A DNA stretch of 38,426 nt. It comes from TMED69 sp964642505 (GTDB lineage: Bacteria; Pseudomonadota; Gammaproteobacteria; Ga0077536). The position numbers were made by a program, and so were the translations under genes. Below are positions 16,622 through 24,118 of the stretch, in pieces. The notes beneath the pieces were generated by a model, which saw only the letters and a list, made by a program, of their open reading frames with translations, did no database searches and was not told where the DNA came from. The stretch is taken from positions 1 to 38,426 of the forward strand of contig CAZXQY010000014.1 in the NCBI GenBank assembly GCA_964642505.1, read 5' to 3'. Every line of letters starts with the position of its first letter. The first letter of the stretch is position 1.

Positions 16622-17998
16622 TTGATTCTATCTTGGAAATTATTCAAAAAAGATCTAAAAGCCATTTGTATCGTGGGGCTACCACTTGTTTTCAACAATT
16701 TTTCCAGTTTTGGAGTAAACCTAGCAGATACTTTGATGGCTTCGGCTTTTGGTCCCAAACAACTAGCAGCAGTCGCTTTGGGTTCTGGGGTTTGGATTTC
16801 TCTGTTTTTACTAGGTCTGGGAACTCTAATGTCGATAGGGCCGAGTATCGCTCAACATTATGGTGCTGGGAGGTATGATGAGATAGGAATCGATACGAAG
16901 CAAGGATTTTGGTTGGCCTTAGGAGTGAGCGTTATTACTATCGTGATTATGCGTTCTTTCCATCCTGTCTATCTTTGGATAGGAATTGATCCAGAGGTTA
17001 GTGTTCTTGCGCAAGGTTACTTAGATGGGCTGAGCTGGGGAGTTTTGGGTGCCTTTTTATATCATACGTTAAAACAAATGAATGAAGGTGTTGGAAACAC
17101 AGTCCCGATCATGATCGTGATGTTAGGTGTTTTGCCCATAAATATATTGATTAATTATTGTCTAATGTATGGGAAATTTACCTCAGAACCGATGGGAGCA
17201 CCTGGGTGTGGACTTGGTAGCGGTTTAAGTTTTTGGTTGATGTATTTCTTATTGTACCAGTATGTCCGGACTTCAAAGAGATGCCGACGTTTTTTAAACT
17301 CGGTAAGACCTATTGCGCCTAATTGGATATCTTTAAAACGACTTATTGGATTGGGATTTCCAATTGGGCTATCGCTGTTCCTACAGTCCAGTTTATTTAC
17401 GAGCGTCGCCTTGTTGATGGGTTCTTTAGGCACACAAGCTATCGCAGCTCATCAGATTGTTCTGAATTTTTCTGGTCTTATTTTTATGTTGCCCCTTGGT
17501 TTGGGTATGGCCTTGACGGTTTGTGTAGGCCAATCAGTTGGCCATGGCGATCTCGATTCGGCTAATAGGATAGGTTTAACGGGCATATTTGTTTGCTTGC
17601 TGATATCAATAATAACCGCGTTTCTCACCTGGACCTTTGCGGCAGAGATTGTTGGTTTTTATACGACTGATATAACAATAACAGTGCTAGCCACCCAATT
17701 GTTAAGGGTTGCTGCATTTTTACAAGTCGGCGACGCTGTGCAAACGGCCGCAGCTTTGGCTCTGAGAGGTCTTAAAGATACGCTTACCCCGATGATATTA
17801 AATGGTTTGAATTATTGGGGAGTTGGCTTTCTTTGGGCTTATTTGTTGGGAATAGTGTGTGGAGTCGGACCGGTCGGAATCTGGTTAGCCATAACTATTT
17901 CTTTGTGTTTGGCGGGATGTTTACTCGTAACAAGATTTATCTTGTTGTTAAAATCCAAGCGCGAAACAAAAGTCATTTCCTCTCGTGATTCTTTTTGA
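16622..17998 (+). CDS. MATE family multidrug/Na+ antiporter (NorM-like)
   Basis: Inner-membrane efflux protein of the MATE family, which exports cationic drugs and toxic compounds in exchange for Na+ or H+. About twelve hydrophobic helices in two related halves are visible. The first contains VFNNFSSFGVNLADTLMA and the second AAHQIVLNFSGLIFMLPLGLG, a family hallmark. Length is 458 aa. The start is taken as TTG 16622 because no ATG precedes the first conserved helix; an upstream ATT is less likely. It lies 16 bp behind the ABC ATPase and may be read from that operon. Its 3' end overlaps the convergent DUF427 gene by 26 bp. The substrate is unknown. Confidence 0.9.
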   Translation: MILSWKLFKKDLKAICIVGLPLVFNNFSSFGVNLADTLMASAFGPKQLAAVALGSGVWISLFLLGLGTLMSIGPSIAQHYGAGRYDEIGIDTKQGFWLALGVSVITIVIMRSFHPVYLWIGIDPEVSVLAQGYLDGLSWGVLGAFLYHTLKQMNEGVGNTVPIMIVMLGVLPINILINYCLMYGKFTSEPMGAPGCGLGSGLSFWLMYFLLYQYVRTSKRCRRFLNSVRPIAPNWISLKRLIGLGFPIGLSLFLQSSLFTSVALLMGSLGTQAIAAHQIVLNFSGLIFMLPLGLGMALTVCVGQSVGHGDLDSANRIGLTGIFVCLLISIITAFLTWTFAAEIVGFYTTDITITVLATQLLRVAAFLQVGDAVQTAAALALRGLKDTLTPMILNGLNYWGVGFLWAYLLGIVCGVGPVGIWLAITISLCLAGCLLVTRFILLLKSKRETKVISSRDSF

Positions 17999-18419
17999 GG
18001 TCGGTAAGGGGTTCAGTACGTTCAATCTGAACTTTCCTTGGATCGAAGGCGATTAGATTCTTGATAAAGGAATCTTCTTGGATGGTGTTCTCATAGGTCC
18101 ATGCTACGTTGGTTAAATTTTCTTCTTCGAGCACGAAATCAAAATATCTGGTTGATCCTTTTAGTGGACAGGTGGTGGTTTTAGTGTTCTGTTTCAGGAC
18201 ATTCAAGTTGACGCAATCGCGTGGAAAATAAATAACAGAATCATAAATATGGTGGCCCACTTCCTTCAATTTCAAGGATTCGCTACTTTCCGCCAAGCGA
18301 TGATTTCCGATCGTGGCATACCAATGATAATCGCTTTTCGTAATGGTCATGTAATGGCGCGGTTCCTGAGGGTTATGGATGGCTCCCTTTACTAAGGTTA
18401 TTGTTTTGTGCTTATTCAT
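17973..18419 (-). CDS. DUF427 domain protein of unknown function
   Basis: The protein (148 aa from this start) matches the DUF427 pattern: VIYFPRDCVNLNVL, then TTTCPLKGSTRYF, NVAWTYENTI and IAFDPRKVQI. No biochemical function is established for this family. It contains no signal peptide or membrane helix. The frame is open to a TTG at 18521 and has an ATG at 18446, but the conserved domain begins soon after the ATG at 18419, so that start was chosen with moderate confidence. It lies downstream of the amidohydrolase and peroxiredoxin genes on the same strand, 119 bp after the former. Its 3' end overlaps the MATE gene antisense. Confidence 0.8.
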   Translation of the reverse strand: MNKHKTITLVKGAIHNPQEPRHYMTITKSDYHWYATIGNHRLAESSESLKLKEVGHHIYDSVIYFPRDCVNLNVLKQNTKTTTCPLKGSTRYFDFVLEEENLTNVAWTYENTIQEDSFIKNLIAFDPRKVQIERTEPLTDLKKNHERK

Positions 18420-18538
18420 AATATTTTTCTTGGTGATTGGTTGCATATTTTTTGGTTCGAGTAATTGCGACCCCTTTAGGGAATCACAAATGTGAGCTGA
18501 AACGTAGCTGAGAACAGTCAAATCTCTATAATGTAGTA

Positions 18539-19168
18539 CTAACTCGGTCGATACATTTCTTCGATATAATTTTCGACTTCGGAGGTACTCAAGACATCTG
18601 CGTATCTTCTGCCTACGTCTCTTAGGGTGTCTTTATGGGCTTGTTCTTCTTGATCCCCACAGCATTCTTCAGGGATTATCACTCTGAATCCATAAGAGAA
18701 TCCGTCAACAATAGAAGCGCGAACACAGCCACTCGTTGTGCAGCCGGTTACGATTACGGTATCAACTTTCTTTTTTGTTAAAAATGACATCAAAGGAGTT
18801 TGAAAAAAAATCGAGGGGGCAGATTTAGTAAATGTAAAGTCGTAGCTGCCCTTTAATACTCTTGGATCGATCTGCGTAGACGGATGGCCTTTGAAAAAAC
18901 TACCGTCGTAAAGAGAGGTTACTTTCCAATACCCCATATCTTCTGGTCCGTTCCAAGCTACATTACAATTAGCGACCGGTAGATTATTTTTACGAGCCTT
19001 CGCTAAAAGACTTTGAGTGTGGGAAACCGCACTATGGATATGCTCGCTTTTGCCCGCGGCGTAGCTCGGGTCAGTGAATCCCAACTGAAAGTCTACGACG
19101 AGGACGGCAACCCGATTGCCAAAGCCGATGGAATTACCCCCGTATCCTGCTGTTTTATAATTGCTCAT
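18539..19168 (-). CDS. Isochorismatase-family cysteine hydrolase (N-carbamoylsarcosine amidase-like)
   Basis: Cytoplasmic hydrolase of the isochorismatase/nicotinamidase superfamily. The Asp-Lys-Cys triad is recognisable as Asp26 (VLVVDFQLGF), Lys115 (FTKSAPS) and Cys148 (TGCTTSGCVRAS). The GFGNR...VVDFQLGFTDP opening and 209-aa length resemble N-carbamoylsarcosine and maleamate amidohydrolases more than PncA; the actual substrate is unknown. Its ATG overlaps the 3' end of the peroxiredoxin gene by 14 nt, so the two are probably translationally coupled. That overlap indirectly supports translation of the upstream frame through its TGA. Confidence 0.87.
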   Translation of the reverse strand: MSNYKTAGYGGNSIGFGNRVAVLVVDFQLGFTDPSYAAGKSEHIHSAVSHTQSLLAKARKNNLPVANCNVAWNGPEDMGYWKVTSLYDGSFFKGHPSTQIDPRVLKGSYDFTFTKSAPSIFFQTPLMSFLTKKKVDTVIVTGCTTSGCVRASIVDGFSYGFRVIIPEECCGDQEEQAHKDTLRDVGRRYADVLSTSEVENYIEEMYRPS

Positions 19169-19694
19169 TAGCAGCTTCTTGCTCCAGTTTTTCCAAAGTA
19201 TTGCGGAGGTCTTTTCCCGAAGACGCCGGATTCACATTAGTATCAATATGAATTATTTTTCCTTGTTTGTCGATGACAAAGGTGGTTCGGGAAGCAAAAG
19301 TTCCGAATTCGAGTACTTCATACAGCTTGGCGATCGTGCCACCTGGATCACTTAAAATAGGAAAATTAGCTTTATTTTTTTTTGCGAAGGCTTTCAGGAC
19401 CGCGATATTATCAGTGCTTGCCATAAAGAGGGCAATATTAAAAGAGCTGAGAGTCTTTTCGCTTTCCCGAAGCGAGACACATTCTGCTGTTCAGCCTCCT
19501 GTAAAGGCTTTCGGAAACCACGCCAGCACCACGATTTGACCGGTATAGTCAGACAAATTGTGAATTTTATTGTCTGAACCTTTTAAGCTAAAGCTAGGAG
19601 CGACGTCCCCAATTTGTAGGGCCGATATCGGAGCGCAGATGAAAAACAGTAAAGTTATAGTAATTGCTACTTGCATCTGTGGTATCCGACTCAT
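19155..19694 (-). CDS. Selenocysteine-containing peroxiredoxin (AhpC/TSA-like), predicted exported; in-frame TGA read as Sec
   Basis: One continuous 179-residue frame is interrupted only by TGA at 19491-19493. The sequence around it is P61-KAF-T65-GG-U68-TAE-C72, which fits the universal peroxiredoxin motif PxxxTxxC with Sec in place of the peroxidatic Cys. Cys72 may be the resolving residue. Downstream the fold continues normally: FPILSDPGGT, Arg136 in SRTTFVID, and a C-terminal helix. A hydrophobic leader (about 9-25, ending ISA) suggests export. A SECIS-like hairpin lies just after the TGA. The gene starts 33 bp after glutathione reductase and overlaps the next gene by 14 nt. A plain ORF scan splits it into fragments 19491-19694 and 19155-19424. 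The alternative is a nonsense mutation or base-call error, judged less likely. Confidence 0.85.
19453..19478 (-). promoter_or_regulatory. Candidate bacterial SECIS element for the TGA at 19491-19493
   Basis: On the minus strand, GUCU (19478-19475) pairs with AGAC (19456-19453) and CGCUU (19474-19470) with AAGCG (19464-19460). This gives a 9-bp stem with an AAA bulge on the 3' side and a 5-nt loop CGGGA (19469-19465). The apical loop begins 21 nt after the UGA, and the second loop base is G. Both fit the general bacterial SECIS description: loop roughly 16-37 nt downstream of UGA, with G among the first two loop bases. Confidence 0.7.
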
Positions 19695-19727
19695 TTTATT
19701 ACTTATAAGCTCTCGAAAACCCGGTTG

Positions 19728-21080
19728 CTAATTTACGGGCTCTCTCATCGTTACCCATTCCTCCGCTGTAGTTGGATGAATCCCGATAGTTTCGTCAAAC
19801 ATCTTCTTAGTTGCTCCGGCCTTCATGGCAATCGCGATTCCTTGAATGCTTTCTCCAGCGTCTGTCCCGACCATATGCGCTCCAACAACTAAATTATTTT
19901 CCTTTTCCACTATCAGTTTCATAAAAGTTCGTTCGTGATTATTGGTCAGGGTATGCTTCAAAGCTCGGAATTCAGACATAAATACGTCTATATTTCTATA
20001 TTTTTTCCTAGCCTCGTCTTCGGTATAACCGACTGTAGCAAGATTTGGCAAGCTGAATACAGCGCTTGGAATTGCGTTGTAGCTTACTTTCTTACTTCTG
20101 TCACCATAAAGGAAAGAAACCAAACTCATGGCTTCCGCTAGGGCTACCGGAGTGAGATTAACTCGATCAGTAACGTCTCCTATGGCGTATATAGATTGGA
20201 TAGAGGTTCTGTAGTTTTGATCTACTACGATGGCATCTTTTTTGTTAGTTTTTATACCAACTTTTTCCAAGCCTAAATTTTCAACGTTTGGTGAGCGGCC
20301 GGTAGCGTACATCACTAAGTCGCTCTCTATCTTCTCCTCAGAAGAAAGGGAAATGATGTACTTCTCATTCTCTTTATTTATACTCAGGACGCTCGTATTA
20401 AAGCGGAGGTCGATTCCTGCGTCGCGGATTTGACTCGCTAAAAATTTTCTTGCATCGGTTTCAAATCCTCTAAGAAATAAATCTCCTCGATAAAACTGGG
20501 ACGTTTTACATCCTAGCCCGTTGAAAATAGATGCGAATTCGACCGCAATATAACCACCACCTACGACTAATACACTTTCAGGTAGTTTTTCGAGGAAAAA
20601 AGCTTCATCAGAAGATACAACGTGCTGCTTTCCAGGAAAATCGGGAATTTCAGGCTTCCCTCCCACAGCGATCAAAATAGTTTCGGCAGTGTAAGATTTG
20701 TCGTTTACAATTACGGAATTTTTAGAGAGTAGTTTCGCGTGTCCTCTAATTATTTCAGCTCCTGGATTTTTTAAGAGGGCCTCGTAGATTCCATTTAAGC
20801 GTTCTATTTCTCTGTTCTTGTTGGACAGAAGTGTTTTCCAGTCAAAAGACGTACTATCGATGGCCCAGCCGTATCCCGCAGCGTCTTGTAACTCATTCGA
20901 AAAATGTGAAGCGTATGAAAAAAGCTTTTTAGGAATGCATCCGACATTGACGCAAGTCCCTCCTAAAGCTCCTTTTTCGGCTATTGCAACTTTTCTACCT
21001 AGACTGGCCGCCATTCTAGCGGCCCGAACACCTCCGGAGCCACCGCCAATTACAAATAGGTCATAGTCATATTTAGTCAT
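19728..21080 (-). CDS. gor: Glutathione-disulfide reductase
   Basis: NADPH-dependent flavoprotein that keeps glutathione reduced in the cytoplasm. The FAD site is VIGGGSGGVRAAR near the N-terminus. The redox-active pair is Cys43/Cys48 in GGTCVNVGCIPKK, and the C-terminal His435/Glu440 of HPTTAEE completes the active site of the partner subunit. A second GG-G nucleotide motif (VVGGGYIAVEFASIF) is in the middle. Length is 450 aa. The open frame starts at a TTG (21092); ATG 21080 (MTKYDYDLFVIGGG) matches the family N-terminus best, with ATG 21083 equally possible. It is first in the gor-peroxiredoxin-amidohydrolase-DUF427 strand run, 33 bp ahead of the peroxiredoxin. Related disulfide reductases are less likely given the residues seen. 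Confidence 0.92.
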   Translation of the reverse strand: MTKYDYDLFVIGGGSGGVRAARMAASLGRKVAIAEKGALGGTCVNVGCIPKKLFSYASHFSNELQDAAGYGWAIDSTSFDWKTLLSNKNREIERLNGIYEALLKNPGAEIIRGHAKLLSKNSVIVNDKSYTAETILIAVGGKPEIPDFPGKQHVVSSDEAFFLEKLPESVLVVGGGYIAVEFASIFNGLGCKTSQFYRGDLFLRGFETDARKFLASQIRDAGIDLRFNTSVLSINKENEKYIISLSSEEKIESDLVMYATGRSPNVENLGLEKVGIKTNKKDAIVVDQNYRTSIQSIYAIGDVTDRVNLTPVALAEAMSLVSFLYGDRSKKVSYNAIPSAVFSLPNLATVGYTEDEARKKYRNIDVFMSEFRALKHTLTNNHERTFMKLIVEKENNLVVGAHMVGTDAGESIQGIAIAMKAGATKKMFDETIGIHPTTAEEWVTMREPVN

Positions 21081-21169
21081 CATTTCAACCAAAGAGATGT
21101 TTGTGAATTTAAATTAGGTATAAAAAACTTCTTTAATATTCTTCGGAGTACGTTTTTTCGGAATTAGAA

Positions 21170-21197
21170 TTGTCAGATTTTCAGTCATTAATATACT
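21170..21197 (+). promoter_or_regulatory. Predicted sigma-70 promoter for HMG-CoA lyase
   Basis: TTGTCA (21170-21175) and TATACT (21192-21197) are separated by 16 bp. Each matches its consensus hexamer at five of six positions. The start codon at 21230 is 33 bp downstream of the -10. The site lies in the gap between divergent gor and HMG-CoA lyase genes. Confidence 0.5.
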
Positions 21198-21229
21198 ATA
21201 TCAAAAACAATCAAATGTGAGCGCTTTAA

Positions 21230-22129
21230 ATGGAAAAAATAGAACTGATAGATGTTGGCCCCAGGGATGGTATACAGAGCCAAAGCAAGATAATAACGAC
21301 CGAAGATAAAATCGAGTTCATTTCTCGTCTCGCGGAGGCGGGGGTAGAAAGAATTGAAGTCGCTAGTTTTGTCAACCCCAAAAGGGTGCCTCAAATGGCC
21401 GATGTAGATGACCTTATTACTCGGTTGCCGAGATATAAGCGTACTCGCTATATTGGGCTCGTGTTGAATGAAAAAGGTCTAGATAGAGCTCTGGATACTG
21501 ACTTGGATGAAATAAACTGTGCTACCGTGACAACAGATACTTTTTGCCAGCGAAATCAAGGCAAGACTTCCAAAGAGATGTTGGCGTCCCTAGAACGAAT
21601 GATCAAACTTGCCAGCAATCGAAAGAGGTTTTTTGGGGTAACTATCGCGGCCAGCTTCGGTTGCCCTTTTGAGGGAGTAGTCGATCCAAAGAAGGTGCTA
21701 GACATTGTAAAATTCTTAGTGGCGTGCGGTGTCGACGAAATATCGATAGCGGATACGATAGGGGTGGCTGTTCCTACACAGGTGAATGAGCTTGTACAGC
21801 TTTTGAGGCCGGAGCTGGGAAATATTCCTTTGAGATTGCATTTTCATAATACTCGAAACACTGGAATCAGTAATGTGTATGCCGCTATCCAGGCAGGCGT
21901 GAGAATAATTGATTCCAGCTGTGGCGGGTTAGGTGGTTGTCCCTTTGCTCCAGGGGCTACGGGGAACGTCGGAACCGAGGATGTATTATACTTATTAGAG
22001 GGAATGGGCTTCACGACGGAAATCTCCATGTCTAAAATTATCGGAACATCTAAGTGGTTAGGAGGTGTTTTATCCGAAGAATTGCCTTCTATGGTGGCTC
22101 GAGCAGGCCCTTTTCCTAAAAGTAGTTGA
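21230..22129 (+). CDS. Hydroxymethylglutaryl-CoA lyase
   Basis: Cleaves HMG-CoA to acetyl-CoA and acetoacetate, the last step of leucine catabolism. TIM-barrel fold with DVGPRDGIQ (Arg12/Asp13), the metal-binding pair His204/His206 in LHFHNTRNTG, and catalytic Cys237 in the CGGLGGCPFAPGATGN loop, equivalent to human Cys266. Length of 299 aa is normal. The ATG at 21230 begins the conserved N-terminus. No other leucine-degradation genes (isovaleryl-CoA dehydrogenase, methylcrotonyl-CoA carboxylase) are in the window, so it stands apart from its usual cluster. The product acetyl-CoA would feed the glyoxylate shunt encoded at 30.7-33.6 kb. It is convergent with lpxD, 18 bp apart. Confidence 0.92.
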   Translation: MEKIELIDVGPRDGIQSQSKIITTEDKIEFISRLAEAGVERIEVASFVNPKRVPQMADVDDLITRLPRYKRTRYIGLVLNEKGLDRALDTDLDEINCATVTTDTFCQRNQGKTSKEMLASLERMIKLASNRKRFFGVTIAASFGCPFEGVVDPKKVLDIVKFLVACGVDEISIADTIGVAVPTQVNELVQLLRPELGNIPLRLHFHNTRNTGISNVYAAIQAGVRIIDSSCGGLGGCPFAPGATGNVGTEDVLYLLEGMGFTTEISMSKIIGTSKWLGGVLSEELPSMVARAGPFPKSS

Positions 22130-22147
22130 AGGAGATTCTTTTGTCTC

Positions 22148-23128
22148 TCATTTTGAGGGCTTTAGTTGCGAATAAAGGCTGGCGATAGCCCGTCTCCAAA
22201 TTTTTGCGGGTCGAGCTGGCATCCCTGCGTAAAAGCCTGCTTCCGGCAGGCTTTTAGTGACGCCACCTTTCCCAAGCACTGTGACGTCGTCTCCTATCTC
22301 CACGTGACCTGCGGTCCCCACCTGTCCTGCCAGCGTTACCCGATCCCCCAATTTAGTGCTTCCTGAAATTCCGACTTGGGACACAATCAAACAATTTTCT
22401 CCAATAAAGACGTTATGCCCTACCATTACGAGGTTATCGATCTTGGTGCCGGCCCCTATGAAAGTTTTAGAAAATCGTCCCCTGTCTATTGCGCTATTAG
22501 CGCCGATTTCTACATTATCAGATATCACAACATTTCCAAGCTGGGGGATTTTTACATACTTTCCTTTATGTTTAAAAAAGCCGTAACCGTCTCCGCCGAC
22601 GCTTACCCCCGGTTGTAAGATCACATTATTTCCGAGCACAGTATCTTCTCTCAGAGTACAATTCGGGTAAATAACACAATTTTTTCCTATGTCGCACCTA
22701 TCCATGATTACGCAATTGGGGAAAATTTTAGTGTTAGAATCGATTTTAACTTCGTCTCCGATTACCACGTTAGCCCCTATCTCAACGGTGCTATCGATGA
22801 TGCTACTTTCAGAAATTACGGTGTTTTGGTGAGCGCGCTTTTTTAAGTCTATCTGGGACCGAAGGAATAGGCTTGAGATTTTACAAAAAATAAATTCTGG
22901 AAACTCATGACATAGGGTTGTTTTGCCGTCAATTTTGAAATCGTTTGGCGCTAAGAAAACTTGTATTTCAGATTCTATCGCCTGCTCGATTTTATTTTTA
23001 TGGGAGACAAAAGACAGATGGTTTAGACGGTTGTCCGAAATTCCGCAAACACCCTCAATCTCAAGCTCTAGGTTTCCCGAAACGCTAAGATCATACTTTT
23101 CTGCCAATTTGGCGACTGAGTATTTCAT
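22148..23128 (-). CDS. lpxD: UDP-3-O-acylglucosamine N-acyltransferase LpxD
   Basis: Third step of lipid A synthesis: transfers a 3-hydroxyacyl chain from ACP to the 2-amino group of UDP-3-O-acyl-glucosamine. A short uridine-binding N-terminal domain is followed by a left-handed beta-helix of hexapeptide repeats (about 105-295; VEIGAN, VVIGDE, VEIGDD) and a C-terminal helix. The catalytic His238 lies in MVGHNVFIG (E. coli His239). It is 326 aa, slightly shorter than E. coli (341). ATG 23128 is preferred to the GTG just upstream. It is not in the common bamA-skp-lpxD-fabZ-lpxA cluster, so it may be a relocated or second copy. Confidence 0.9.
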   Translation of the reverse strand: MKYSVAKLAEKYDLSVSGNLELEIEGVCGISDNRLNHLSFVSHKNKIEQAIESEIQVFLAPNDFKIDGKTTLCHEFPEFIFCKISSLFLRSQIDLKKRAHQNTVISESSIIDSTVEIGANVVIGDEVKIDSNTKIFPNCVIMDRCDIGKNCVIYPNCTLREDTVLGNNVILQPGVSVGGDGYGFFKHKGKYVKIPQLGNVVISDNVEIGANSAIDRGRFSKTFIGAGTKIDNLVMVGHNVFIGENCLIVSQVGISGSTKLGDRVTLAGQVGTAGHVEIGDDVTVLGKGGVTKSLPEAGFYAGMPARPAKIWRRAIASLYSQLKPSK

Positions 23129-23236
23129 CACGATTTTTTTTTAAATTGACTCATATAACCCGAGAATTCAGACAGCTTGCAGCCCAATTGTACCTTTTAT
23201 TACCATACCATTCACTCGCCCTTATTTACATTAGGT

Positions 23237-23265
23237 TTGATGCTTTAGATGAATATGTGCATTAT
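23237..23265 (+). promoter_or_regulatory. Predicted sigma-70 promoter for the VKOR-thioredoxin gene
   Basis: TTGATG (23237-23242) and CATTAT (23260-23265) are separated by 17 bp, matching four and five of six consensus positions. The start codon is 24 bp beyond the -10, preceded by a GAGGGA ribosome site (23278-23283). Confidence 0.42.
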
Positions 23266-23288
23266 TTAAGAAAACGTGAGGGACTACA

Positions 23289-24107
23289 ATGAGCCTACAA
23301 GCCGGTTATCTTTTCAAAGAGCGGAAACTTTATATTTGCCTGGCCTTCGCCGGGTTAGCGGTCTCTATTGCTATTGCGTGGAAGCAGCTTTTAGGCTTTT
23401 CCCTTCCTTTTTGTACCGCAGACGCCTGTGATGTTGTTCTAAATAGTCGATGGTCGGTTTTCCTCGGCCTTCCGTTATCGATATGGGGTTGTTTGCTGTA
23501 CGCAGTCCTCCTATTTTTGAATGCCCGTCCTGCCCCGAAGACACACAAATATTCTACTTTTCTGGTGACATCAGGTTTTTTAATCAGCGCATATTTATTG
23601 CTGGTGTCTATGATTGAGATCGGCGCTATTTGTTATTACTGCACTATATCATTAACAATTATTGGAGCGTTGTTTTTCTACGACATCTATCGTAGAAAAA
23701 GGAAAAATAATCTGACCCGATTAGCGGGAATTTTTGCAGGTGGTCTGATTATATTGATTATGCAGGCTACTGCGTCGGACGGCGATTTACTTCCCAAAAA
23801 AGCAGATCCAAACTTAGTTGCGCTTGCTAAACATCTGACTGCTAGTGGCGCCAAGTTTTACGGCGCTAGTTGGTGTAACCACTGTCAAACGCAAAAAAAG
23901 CTATTCGGATCTGCCTCAAGCTATCTACCTTTTGTAGAATGTTCGCCGCGTGGTCAACAATCGGCTCAGAGTACGGAATGTCTTCTAAATGAAATAAAAA
24001 ACTACCCAACATGGGTGATCGGAGGTAGACGTTTTGAACGGGGTTTTTCTATTGAAGCCCTAGAGAAAATTTCAGGTTTTAGGCACGTACCGCAGGGCGG
24101 CGAGTAG
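23289..24107 (+). CDS. Vitamin K epoxide reductase-family protein fused to a thioredoxin-like domain
   Basis: Predicted disulfide-forming membrane protein: the VKOR domain oxidises its fused thioredoxin-like partner while passing electrons to quinone, replacing DsbB/DsbA. The membrane part (about 15-160) has the loop pair Cys42/Cys47 (FCTADACDVV) and the quinone-side Cys115/Cys118 (CYYC), with the conserved Ser64 helix. The thioredoxin-like domain (about 175-265) carries CNHC (196-199), cis-proline motif YPTW (Pro240) and two more cysteines (218, 231). The arrangement resembles cyanobacterial and plastid VKOR fusions. A strong GAGGGA ribosome site precedes the ATG. It is followed 11 bp later by pgpA. 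The direction of thiol exchange is inferred. Confidence 0.9.
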   Translation: MSLQAGYLFKERKLYICLAFAGLAVSIAIAWKQLLGFSLPFCTADACDVVLNSRWSVFLGLPLSIWGCLLYAVLLFLNARPAPKTHKYSTFLVTSGFLISAYLLLVSMIEIGAICYYCTISLTIIGALFFYDIYRRKRKNNLTRLAGIFAGGLIILIMQATASDGDLLPKKADPNLVALAKHLTASGAKFYGASWCNHCQTQKKLFGSASSYLPFVECSPRGQQSAQSTECLLNEIKNYPTWVIGGRRFERGFSIEALEKISGFRHVPQGGE

Positions 24108-24118
24108 AGACTGCTTGC

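Noticed and set aside
18420..18521. Longer DUF427 protein starting at TTG 18521
   Set aside because: The extra 34 residues show no conservation pattern or ribosome site; the domain begins near ATG 18419.
19155..19424. Separate short ORF beginning at ATG 19424
   Set aside because: It is the C-terminal half of the peroxiredoxin in the same frame as the upstream half. The codons between 19425 and 19490 are open and encode conserved sequence, with only one TGA between the halves.
22130..22147. Possible hairpin GAGA...TCTC between HMG-CoA lyase and lpxD
   Set aside because: A four-base stem with no clear T-run; probably chance.
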